This document shows positions 15,852 to 23,386 of a DNA stretch of 64,000 nt, one piece after another (the stretch's first letter is position 1; each line of letters begins with the position of its first letter). Source of the DNA: Kerstersia gyiorum (lineage in GTDB: Bacteria > Pseudomonadota > Gammaproteobacteria > Burkholderiales > Burkholderiaceae_B); assembly GCF_004216755.1 (NCBI RefSeq), contig NZ_SGWZ01000003.1:186001-250000 (forward strand). The letters run 5' to 3'. A program made the position numbers and the translations under genes. The notes under the pieces were generated by a model. The model worked only from the letters and a program-made list of their open reading frames with translations. It ran no database searches and was not told the DNA's origin.

Positions 15852-18743
15852 TTAAAATCTGTACTCCAAGTTAGCTGTAACGGTGCGGCCTGGATAAAAG
15901 TTGTATCCCAAAGAGGTCGGCGTACCATCAAACTCATCAGTTAGATTGGCAATGTAAATTCCTGCTTTCAGTTGATCGTTAAATCGGTAGTTAAAGAACA
16001 GATCAAATTTGATAGTTTTCGGCCAAAGATAGGCATCTATCCAGCCATCTCCATTGGGCAATGGCCCTAATGAGTTGTTGCTGGGGTCTTGAGCATCCTT
16101 GATGTAGTAATAAGACGCACGTTGTTTTCCTCGGAAATGCAAGGTGCTGCCTATTTCCATTTTCCCGTTGTAAGGCGTCAGGGCTGCTGTGAGACTTCCT
16201 CGAATAGGCTCGATTAAGCTGGTTTCCATCCAGTTCCAGCCTGAGTAACATGAACTCGGCCCTTGGCCCCCTACCTGTGAGAAAACAGCATTTCCCTCTG
16301 CATCATAGGTGACGTAATAAGCGTTCCCGCTCGGCAGGAGCGAATTACACATTTTATTGTTATGCCGAAGTGGAAGAGTCAAATTACCACCCACATAAAA
16401 CAACGACTGTTTATAGGCAAGGTTCAGTTCAAAGCCATGACGAACGACTGCCGCCTCATTATTGACGTTAGCAACAGCCCCCCCAACAGAGCTTTTGCCA
16501 TTCATAACTGCATCGTTTTCCATCCATATCGGGCCGTAGCCAATGTGATTGCGTATGCGATTTCGATAATACCCAAGACCCACATTAAATTCATCTGAGG
16601 TCGTCAACCATCTTTCTTTATGATAGTTAACTCCCAATTGCAAGGAAAGATTTTTTTCTTTTTTCAGATGAGGATTGGCGACAAACAGTTGCTTCAACCA
16701 GGGGCCAGATGTATACATTTCATTGCTTGTCGGCGCTCGTTCACTGTAACCAATAGAGCCATATGCCGTCAAACCCGTCCCTGGTTGTGTATATTGCAAG
16801 TTGAAATTGGCTTGCCTCAAATTAAAACCATGTTTTTTATCATCCAAATTAAAGCGATTATTCCCATTGTCGCTATCAGGATCCAACTTCATCTCATTGA
16901 ATATTCTTGTACTTTCCGCATTCGCCATGCGCCGGGCTTCTCCAAAAGAGTAGCCTTGACTACGATAAGCATTTAAGAGTGTTGTAGTATTAGGAACTAT
17001 TCCCTCTTTTGCAATATTTCCAGTCCTAAATCTGGGAGAGTCCACATCCATTGTCACTCGCTGCCAACCAGCACCAGCACTGGCCTGCCATGGCCCATCC
17101 CCTTCAGTACTCAAATTCAGCGCAAAACCTGAAGATTTGTTTTTTGAACTGGGATCCCATTCCTGCGCAAGGGTATAGGGTAAGCCACGGTTCTTTTTGT
17201 CTTCCTCCAACCAGTCGGCTTCGCTGAAACTATCGACATCTTTATGAGTACGTCGAAACTCGAATGAAGAATCCAGGCGCAATGGGCCGACAAGCGATGC
17301 TTGGAAATGACTGGCATTACTCAGCTTGAGCCCATTGGAACTGTTATCTACAAAGTAGTGCATATCCTGACCAACGGCACCAGTCCCCCTGACACCTTTC
17401 CACTGTTGATCTCGTTTTTGTTGCTCGTGGTATAGCATTATTTCAGGATTAATTAAATCCGAAACGACTGCCTTGTATTTCAGGCTGATAACCTGGCTTT
17501 TCATCTCGGTAGCAATAAACCAAGGATTTTTTGCCCAATATGCAGGCTCTGCAGTCCCCCAACCTTCCGGGATGATAATCTGAGGCTGCTGATCAGTCTG
17601 ATATTTTGCGCGACTGTTTGCCGCAAACATCTCCAGGCTTTGCTGATAATCATCATTAAAATAATGGCGCAGACGCAGCATCTGTGATTCGGCTTTCTTT
17701 TCTGTACCTTCCAAAGCACCAGACTTTGCTGCCTGCTTGAGTTGATTCAGGCGTTCAGGAGAGAGCTGGCAGTTTTCCATTCCATCTCTACTTCCGCTAC
17801 TGACTCCGCGAACCTGATAGCGGCACCCTCCCCCCCAATTGAGCTCTGGATTATTTATGTTGTCGTAAAAATTAAGGTTTCTTGCATGAAAATACTTCAG
17901 CATATCGCCATCATCAAAATGACTACCTATCTTATAGGCATCATTTTCACTGTCAGCCGCGCCTACCATCACATCCCAGCGCTCACTTCTTCCGCCCAGA
18001 AAGAATGAGCCAGACGGCTTTTGTCCATTCTTGTATTTACTGAACCCGGTAGAACCGCGAACCATCCCGCCAAAACTTCTGCCAGGAAGCAATATGTCGT
18101 CTAGGTCGAGGTATTTGAAATCAACAGAGCCGCCTAAGCTTCCCAAGCTACCAGTGCTGGCATTCACACCTCTGGTAACGTCAATGGATTTCAAAAACTG
18201 AGGATCAACGAAAATCGAGCCGGTCTGGCCAATATCTTTGGTAAAGGCATGGAAGTTCTGTGTAATACCTTCAAGCGACTGAGAAACACGCCCATGCCCC
18301 GCAATCCCCTGCACCCCTACAGACACTTCCGGCCTGGCATACAAACTGTTGACCGACGTCCCTGATATCCGGTCAATCAGGTCGCTCATGTGGCTGGCAC
18401 CGCGCCGCTCGATATCCTCTTTGCTGGCCCCCGCCGTATTGCCAATCGTCTTGTTTTCTTCCGCCGTGCCTAGGATCTCTACCGCGTCCAGCACCTGGGC
18501 ATGTCCGGCATCCGCAGGCATCTGGGCAGATTGGGCATCCTGATCCCCGGATGGCAGGCGCTCTTGCACTTCCTGGGCCAGCACTACCTGCCCGGCCAGG
18601 GCCAGTACGATGGCCAGGCTCAATTGCCGCGGGCGCACCGGTACCGCCGTTCCTGCTGGAAACGGCGCAAGCTTGCGGCGCCGCTGCCCGGCAACGGCAA
18701 GCAGTTCCGTGTGGCTCACTGCCTTGTCTCTAGGAAATTTCAT
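15852..18743 (-). CDS. hasR: HasR-like TonB-dependent hemophore/heme receptor
   Basis: This 963-residue receptor has a long, basic signal region ending at about residue 56 (LAIVLALAGQVVLA). A TonB-box-like LDAVEIL lies at 85-91, the plug domain at about 95-230 and the 22-stranded barrel follows, ending LEYRF. Heme-receptor hallmarks are present: a FRAP-type box in SERAPTSNEMY and an NPxL-type box in ANPHLKKEKN. There is no N-terminal STN signalling domain, and no ECF sigma or anti-sigma gene is nearby. That differs from the Serratia HasR/HasI/HasS circuit and fits AraC and Fur control. The ATG at 18743 has no clear SD. G+C is about 60-68% in the first 150 codons and drops to 35-42% afterwards. 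The hasA gene follows after 79 bases on the same strand. Confidence 0.88.
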   Translation of the reverse strand: MKFPRDKAVSHTELLAVAGQRRRKLAPFPAGTAVPVRPRQLSLAIVLALAGQVVLAQEVQERLPSGDQDAQSAQMPADAGHAQVLDAVEILGTAEENKTIGNTAGASKEDIERRGASHMSDLIDRISGTSVNSLYARPEVSVGVQGIAGHGRVSQSLEGITQNFHAFTKDIGQTGSIFVDPQFLKSIDVTRGVNASTGSLGSLGGSVDFKYLDLDDILLPGRSFGGMVRGSTGFSKYKNGQKPSGSFFLGGRSERWDVMVGAADSENDAYKIGSHFDDGDMLKYFHARNLNFYDNINNPELNWGGGCRYQVRGVSSGSRDGMENCQLSPERLNQLKQAAKSGALEGTEKKAESQMLRLRHYFNDDYQQSLEMFAANSRAKYQTDQQPQIIIPEGWGTAEPAYWAKNPWFIATEMKSQVISLKYKAVVSDLINPEIMLYHEQQKRDQQWKGVRGTGAVGQDMHYFVDNSSNGLKLSNASHFQASLVGPLRLDSSFEFRRTHKDVDSFSEADWLEEDKKNRGLPYTLAQEWDPSSKNKSSGFALNLSTEGDGPWQASAGAGWQRVTMDVDSPRFRTGNIAKEGIVPNTTTLLNAYRSQGYSFGEARRMANAESTRIFNEMKLDPDSDNGNNRFNLDDKKHGFNLRQANFNLQYTQPGTGLTAYGSIGYSERAPTSNEMYTSGPWLKQLFVANPHLKKEKNLSLQLGVNYHKERWLTTSDEFNVGLGYYRNRIRNHIGYGPIWMENDAVMNGKSSVGGAVANVNNEAAVVRHGFELNLAYKQSLFYVGGNLTLPLRHNNKMCNSLLPSGNAYYVTYDAEGNAVFSQVGGQGPSSCYSGWNWMETSLIEPIRGSLTAALTPYNGKMEIGSTLHFRGKQRASYYYIKDAQDPSNNSLGPLPNGDGWIDAYLWPKTIKFDLFFNYRFNDQLKAGIYIANLTDEFDGTPTSLGYNFYPGRTVTANLEYRF

Positions 18744-18768
18744 TTGATGAATAAAAATAAACGATATA

Positions 18769-18787
18769 AGTAATGATAGGCATTTAC
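18769..18787. promoter_or_regulatory. Probable Fur box in the hasR promoter
   Basis: AGTAATGATAGGCATTTAC matches 13 of the 19 bases of the classical Fur consensus (GATAATGATAATCATTATC), including the central ATGATA and CATT. It lies 26 bases upstream of the hasR start, where a bound repressor would block RNA polymerase. It suggests iron repression of the hemophore receptor operon. Confidence 0.55.
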
Positions 18788-18958
18788 ATATTTACCGATG
18801 ATCGCCCATCGCTCAGGCTGTGCTCTTGATGGCATCTTGCCCCGGTTGTGCTGGCGCAGACGCAGTGTTGAGGCCTGGCGCCTTATGGGCAGGGCCGCAT
18901 GCTGGGCTCACTACCCTCTGCCAGCCAAGGCCTATGATCACGAAAATATGTGCTGGCT

Positions 18959-18984
18959 GCTAACGGTTTACGGGAAAAATTTGA
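18959..18984 (+). promoter_or_regulatory. 26-bp island element, copy upstream of hasR
   Basis: The segment reads GCTAACGGTTTACGG, then GAAAA, then ATTTGA. It is identical to the copy in front of the AraC gene except for one base. It lies 216 bases upstream of hasR, facing away from it. AraC-family activators often bind at such distances and in either orientation, so a shared operator is the simplest reading. Confidence 0.6.
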
Positions 18985-19074
18985 CTATTCGAGAATATTT
19001 GTTGCACCACAAAATACCGGCGAGCACCTGTGAGGCAATGGCATTCATGTCTCGCCAGGCGTTGCAATATCGAA

Positions 19075-19109
19075 TTGAAAAATTGAAAACACCGGCCATG
19101 GCCGGTGTT
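19075..19109 (-). terminator. Terminator of the AraC-family regulator gene
   Basis: A perfect 22-bp palindrome (AACACCGGCC then ATGGCCGGTGTT, 19088-19109) is followed on the minus strand by TTCAATTTTTCAATT. It lies 56 bases beyond the regulator stop and isolates it from hasR. Confidence 0.75.
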
Positions 19110-19164
19110 GAGTGTGCTGGCCCGCAGGCGCCAGAAAATGCCAAGAATTGCCCGCAATTGCCCG

Positions 19165-20148
19165 CTATTGCCGCCTGGCCTGCATGCCCAGGGCGCATTG
19201 CTTGGGTGAAACGCCGGTATGGTTCCTGAATATCCGGCTGAAATGGCTGAGGTTTGAAAATCCGCAACTGACTGCCGTTTCCGTCACGCTGACACCGCGC
19301 TGCAAGAGCGCCACGGCGGCATCCAGCCGTATGCGCGTCAGGCAACTGTGTACCGAGCAGCCATACAGGGCCTGAAAGCCCGATTGCAGGCGTTTTTCGT
19401 TTAGCCCCACCGCACGCGCCAGCGTTTGCACGCTCCATTCCTGGTCGTAGCTTCGTTCCAGCAAGGCCCTCGCATCCAGCAGCCGCGGCCGGTCTGCCGG
19501 CACAGGCAGGCTGGCCCGTTGCTGGGCCAGGTTTTCCCGCAGGAAGCAGGCAACCGCTTCAAAGGCCTTGGCACGAAGATAGAGATCACGCGAAATGCAG
19601 CTGCCCGGATAGATGCTTTCAAAACCCAGCAGCTCGCCCGCCAGACGCTGCAAACTGCTGGATGCAGGCATAACGCCAAGAAAAGCGTCCAGATGCGACT
19701 GGTCGCCCGAGGTAGTGCAGATGCGCTGTTTCAGGTCGTCCATCTGCAATCCGGTCAGGCTGGTCATGGCCGTCTGGGGAATGTGGATGCTGACCATGCG
19801 GAACGCGCCTTCGGATTCGCTGTCGAGCACATCCCAGCCCTTCGCATACTGGCCGGTTGCCATCATGATCGCAGATCCTGCCCGGGCATCGAGCACGCCG
19901 CCGTCGTCGAACGCTGCCTGCATGCGCCCCTGCAACAGGATATTCACACTGAATGCAGAAGGCCCTTCTGCCTCGAACGACCATTTATTGCCCGGCCGCC
20001 CGTTGATGCAACTGATACAAAGGCCTTCGCAGGGCTGATACATGTGAACGGCATGCCGCCAATCCTCATGCACACGGTTCAGGCTTTCTTCCGACATTTT
20101 TCCGGGATCAAGGGCCTGTTGGGCGGATGGACCTGCGCTCCCCGACAT
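19165..20148 (-). CDS. AraC-family transcriptional regulator, PchR/YbtA-type
   Basis: This 327-residue protein has an N-terminal effector domain (about 30-215) and two C-terminal helix-turn-helix units: SVQTLARAVGLNEKRLQSGF at about 243-262 and SVTETAVSCGFSNLSHFSRI further on, followed by the AraC signature GVSPKQ. The type resembles siderophore-responsive activators such as PchR and YbtA, which sense the metal-loaded siderophore. The N-terminal domain carries a Cys cluster C40-x3-C44-x2-C47 (CEGLCISC) that could bind metal or sense redox state (inference). The ATG is supported by AGGAAG seven bases upstream. The gene is divergent from the MFS-ABC-ABC operon. A copy of the 26-bp element lies 19-44 bases upstream of its start, which suggests autoregulation. 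Confidence 0.85.
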   Translation of the reverse strand: MSGSAGPSAQQALDPGKMSEESLNRVHEDWRHAVHMYQPCEGLCISCINGRPGNKWSFEAEGPSAFSVNILLQGRMQAAFDDGGVLDARAGSAIMMATGQYAKGWDVLDSESEGAFRMVSIHIPQTAMTSLTGLQMDDLKQRICTTSGDQSHLDAFLGVMPASSSLQRLAGELLGFESIYPGSCISRDLYLRAKAFEAVACFLRENLAQQRASLPVPADRPRLLDARALLERSYDQEWSVQTLARAVGLNEKRLQSGFQALYGCSVHSCLTRIRLDAAVALLQRGVSVTETAVSCGFSNLSHFSRIFRNHTGVSPKQCALGMQARRQ

Positions 20149-20166
20149 AATTTCTTCCTGAAAAAA

Positions 20167-20192
20167 TCAAATTTTTTCCGTAAACCGTTAGC
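20167..20192 (-). promoter_or_regulatory. 26-bp island element, copy upstream of the AraC gene
   Basis: Read on the minus strand it is GCTAACGGTTTACGG followed by AAAAAATTTGA. It matches the hasR-upstream copy at 25 of 26 positions. It sits between the probable promoter and the SD of the regulator gene, a position suited to autorepression. Confidence 0.6.
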
Positions 20193-20208
20193 GCAACTTC
20201 CCTGCAAA

Positions 20209-20227
20209 CGTAATGATGTTGGATATC
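20209..20227. promoter_or_regulatory. Possible Fur box between the AraC gene and the MFS operon
   Basis: CGTAATGATGTTGGATATC matches 12 of 19 positions of the Fur consensus. It lies in the 207-base divergent region and could control both genes. The match is modest. Confidence 0.35.
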
Positions 20228-20355
20228 ACTCTTATCTATTCTATCCACAAATCCTGTAGATAGAAATTGTCCATTGTGATTGACCCGCATTGCAATGCAG
20301 CGCTTTCCGCAATGCGGCAGAACATCCGCCTCCAGCAGGCTACGGACCACTCCGC

Positions 20356-21627
20356 ATGTCGAAATCCTATGTTGTTCCGTCGCGCCTGAGCGCGCGACAA
20401 GTTCTGCCAGCCATCGCAGGCATCTATATCAGCCAGACCATCATCACCGCACTGACGACGCAGGCCCTGCCGTCGCTGCTGCGTGATGCCGGGGCATCGC
20501 TGCAAGTTGCGGGCCTGACCGCCCTGCTCTGGATTCCCTGGGGCTTGCGATTCATCTGGGCGCCCGCCGTGGAACGCTGGCGGCTGCCCGCCCATCGGCT
20601 GGAACGGCGCTCACGTACCTTGATCCTGACGGGCCAGTGGCTGATATCCGCCATTCTGTTCCTGCTGGGGCTGGCGGCCTTGGCTGGCTTTTTCTCACTA
20701 TCCGATCATGCCGGATGGATTCTCTGCGGCTTGCTGCTCGCCGCGCTGGTAGCCGCCACCACCGATGTCGCCAGTGACGGATTCACCGTGGAACAATTGG
20801 CAGCCCAGCAACGTGGCTGGGGCAACGTGGCCCAGGTCGGCGGCAGCTATATCGGCGCCATGCTGGGCGCTGGCGGATTTCTGCTGGTCGCCGGCAAGGC
20901 CGGCTGGCCCTGGGCCCTGATGGCCGCAGGCCTGGCAACGCTGTTGCTCAGCATCCCCATGCTGCTGTTGCGTGAACCGCCGCGCGAACACGAACTGGCG
21001 CAGGGGCACCGCCCCGGGCTGCTGCATGCGCTGCGCCGCCCGGAAATCCGTACCGGCCTGCTCCTGATGCTACTGGCCAGCGTGGGAGTGCGCCTGACGC
21101 TGGGCATGTTCGGCCCCTTCCTGCTGGATCGCGGACTGAGCCTGGAACAACTGGGCTGGCTTTTCGGTTCGCTGCATATCTTCGCCGGGCTCTCTGGCGC
21201 CTGCCTGGGCGGGCTGCTGGTACGGCTGGTCCCCGGATGGCGGGCCGTATGGATTGCTGTCGCGTTGAAAGCCTGCGTGCTGGCAGCCCTGGCGCTGGCT
21301 GCGCCATCCGCCTCGTTGACAGTCCTGATGGTATTGGTCGGGCTGGTATTCGCCGTCCTGGGCTTTGTCTGGGTCGCCTTGTATTCCGCCTTGATGGGGC
21401 TGGCATCACCGCTGCAGGCAGGCGTGGATTTCACCCTGTTCCAAAGTGCCGATGCGCTGCTGGCTGTTGCCGGCGGAATGGCAGGCGGGTGGCTGGCGCA
21501 GCACTTGGGCTACCCGGTCTTTTTCGGGCTGGCCGCAACGTCTGCAGTCATTGCGGTGATCGTGATCAGAAGCCAGGCTCCGTCCCTGGATGGCCTGGAT
21601 CCGGAATTGCACTCCCATGGCTGCTGA
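20356..21627 (+). CDS. MFS permease, RhtX/FptX/YbtX-like siderophore transporter
   Basis: This 423-residue inner-membrane protein has about twelve hydrophobic segments and the basic inter-helix loops of the major facilitator superfamily (for example RRSRTLILTGQWL). Family members RhtX, FptX and YbtX move siderophores such as rhizobactin and pyochelin inward, or act beside YbtPQ. The ATG at 20356 gives a normal N-terminus (MSKSYVVPSRLSARQV). An upstream in-frame ATG at 20290 would add 22 unlikely residues. It is the first gene of an operon with two ABC half-transporters, whose first start overlaps its stop by 11 bases, and it is divergent from the AraC regulator. The specific ligand cannot be read from the sequence. 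Confidence 0.78.
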   Translation: MSKSYVVPSRLSARQVLPAIAGIYISQTIITALTTQALPSLLRDAGASLQVAGLTALLWIPWGLRFIWAPAVERWRLPAHRLERRSRTLILTGQWLISAILFLLGLAALAGFFSLSDHAGWILCGLLLAALVAATTDVASDGFTVEQLAAQQRGWGNVAQVGGSYIGAMLGAGGFLLVAGKAGWPWALMAAGLATLLLSIPMLLLREPPREHELAQGHRPGLLHALRRPEIRTGLLLMLLASVGVRLTLGMFGPFLLDRGLSLEQLGWLFGSLHIFAGLSGACLGGLLVRLVPGWRAVWIAVALKACVLAALALAAPSASLTVLMVLVGLVFAVLGFVWVALYSALMGLASPLQAGVDFTLFQSADALLAVAGGMAGGWLAQHLGYPVFFGLAATSAVIAVIVIRSQAPSLDGLDPELHSHGC

Positions 21628-23386
21628 TTCCCGTCCCGCCTCCCCCAGCGTATGGAGCATCATGCGGCCGGTCGGCAGCCAGATCCGAGCCGCGATGATT
21701 CTGGCAGGGCTGGCTGCTTCGGCAGCGCTGGGCGCGCTGTGCGCACTGGCCTGGGCCGTGCATGGACTGCTCACGCAGCCCGGCCCGTGGCCCTGGCAGC
21801 CATTGCTGCTGGCTACCTGCCTGACGGTGCTGGCCTATCTGCTGCGGCTGAGCGGCTTCAATCAATCACATCTGGCCGCGTTTCGCCTCGAAACCCATTT
21901 GCGCACTGCGCTTTCGGCGCATCTGGCCCGCGTGCCGCTGGGCTATCTGCAGCAAACGGGCTCCGGAGCGTTGGCCAAGGTATTGATGGATGACGTCAAG
22001 GCATTGCATGTTTTCGTGGCTGACAGCACACCGCTCTATGCCAGGGCATATGTTTCGCCCGTCCTGACCTTCATCCTGCTCTGTTGGCTGGATTGGCGCC
22101 TCGCACTGGCAGCCGCAACCGTGCTGCTGCTGGGAATGGCGGTCGTATCTCTGGCCATGCGCGGCAGCATGGAAATGATGTCGCGCTATCACCATGCCAG
22201 CGAGAACGTGAGCAAGGCAGTGGTGGAATATGTGCAGGCCATGCCAGTGGTACGCACTTTCGACACCGGCGCCACCACCTTTCAGCGCTACCAGCAGGCG
22301 CTGGACCGGTTCTGGGACGTCGTCCAGCAGTGGTACCGCATGGCCGGGGTTTCATCGCGCCTGTCCGTCGCCATCCTGAACCCGCTCCCTACCCTCGCTG
22401 TCTTGGTCTGGCTGGGCGCCTGGCTGCTCAGCCAGGATGTACAAGCCACTTCCACCTGGCTGGCAGCCTTGCTGGTAGGCACCGGCATGGCCGAATCCCT
22501 GTTGCCGCTGATGTCGCTCAAGCACCTGGTTGCCAAGACGCAGATGAGCATCCACCGTATTCACGAAGTCATGGCCGAACCCGCACTGCCGGCACCTGAT
22601 GCCAAACGGGCCAGGATGCCGGCAGATGCCAGCGTGCGCTTCGAACGCGTGAATTTCCGCTATGCGCCGGATGGCCCGTTGGTCCTGCAGAATGTGAGCT
22701 TCCACGTGCCGCAAGGCAGCATCACGGCGCTGGTCGGGCCATCCGGTGCTGGCAAAACCACGGTGGCGAGGTTGATTCCACGTTTCTGGGACGTGAGTTC
22801 GGGCTGTATCCGTGTGGGCGGCGTGGACGTCCGGGACATGCCGCCAGACACCTTGATGCAACAGCTGGCCTTCGTTTTCCAGGATACCTTCCTGTTCGCC
22901 GACACGATTGCCAACAATATCCGGCTGGGCATGCCTGGCGCCACGCTCCAGGCCGTGATGCAGGCAGCCCAGGCCGCACAGGCTCATGATTTCATCATGG
23001 CGCTGCCGCAGGGCTATGACACCCCCGCAGGGGAGCGTGGCGTCTTTCTGTCCGGCGGACAGCGCCAACGCATCACCATTGCCCGGGCCATTCTGCAAAA
23101 CCGGCCAATCCTCATCCTGGACGAAGCCACTGCCTTTGCCGACCCTGAAAACGAAGCCGCCCTGGTGACTGCGCTCTCCCACCTGATGCGGGGAAAAACC
23201 GTGTTGATGATCGCGCACAGGCTATCGACCATCCGCGATGCAGACCAGATATTGGTTTTCGACCAAGGCTGCCTGGCCGAAAGCGGGCGGCACGAAACCC
23301 TGTTGCAGCAGGCAGGGGTATACGCCAGGCTTTGGCGCGGCTACGAAGCCGCCCAGAACTGGTCGCTGACAGGAACACTGGCATGA
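21617..23386 (+). CDS. YbtP/IrtA-like siderophore ABC half-transporter
   Basis: The product has 589 residues starting at ATG 21617 inside the end of the MFS gene. The membrane domain spans about residues 15-310. The ATPase domain has Walker A GPSGAGKTT, Q-loop FVFQDTFLFADTIANNI, signature LSGGQRQR, Walker B ILILDEATAFAD and switch His IAHRLST. The order MFS-ABC-ABC with an AraC regulator is that of yersiniabactin and pyochelin uptake loci, where the two ABC proteins form a heterodimeric importer despite an exporter fold. The gene is translationally coupled to the next one. G+C is high, unlike the first ABC pair in the window at 5.5-8.7 kb. Confidence 0.85.
   Translation: MAADSRPASPSVWSIMRPVGSQIRAAMILAGLAASAALGALCALAWAVHGLLTQPGPWPWQPLLLATCLTVLAYLLRLSGFNQSHLAAFRLETHLRTALSAHLARVPLGYLQQTGSGALAKVLMDDVKALHVFVADSTPLYARAYVSPVLTFILLCWLDWRLALAAATVLLLGMAVVSLAMRGSMEMMSRYHHASENVSKAVVEYVQAMPVVRTFDTGATTFQRYQQALDRFWDVVQQWYRMAGVSSRLSVAILNPLPTLAVLVWLGAWLLSQDVQATSTWLAALLVGTGMAESLLPLMSLKHLVAKTQMSIHRIHEVMAEPALPAPDAKRARMPADASVRFERVNFRYAPDGPLVLQNVSFHVPQGSITALVGPSGAGKTTVARLIPRFWDVSSGCIRVGGVDVRDMPPDTLMQQLAFVFQDTFLFADTIANNIRLGMPGATLQAVMQAAQAAQAHDFIMALPQGYDTPAGERGVFLSGGQRQRITIARAILQNRPILILDEATAFADPENEAALVTALSHLMRGKTVLMIAHRLSTIRDADQILVFDQGCLAESGRHETLLQQAGVYARLWRGYEAAQNWSLTGTLA

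Larger units (their letters stand above)
18744..19087. other. hasR upstream region without a gene
   Basis: These 344 bases separate hasR from the terminator of the AraC gene. They hold the Fur-like box and one copy of the 26-bp element. A plus-strand open frame crosses the region, but it runs through the terminator and into the AraC gene antisense and is not a gene. Confidence 0.6.

Noticed and set aside
18798..19229. Plus-strand open frame of 143 codons between hasR and the AraC gene
   Set aside because: It crosses the AraC terminator hairpin and the end of the AraC coding sequence, has no SD and no recognisable domain.
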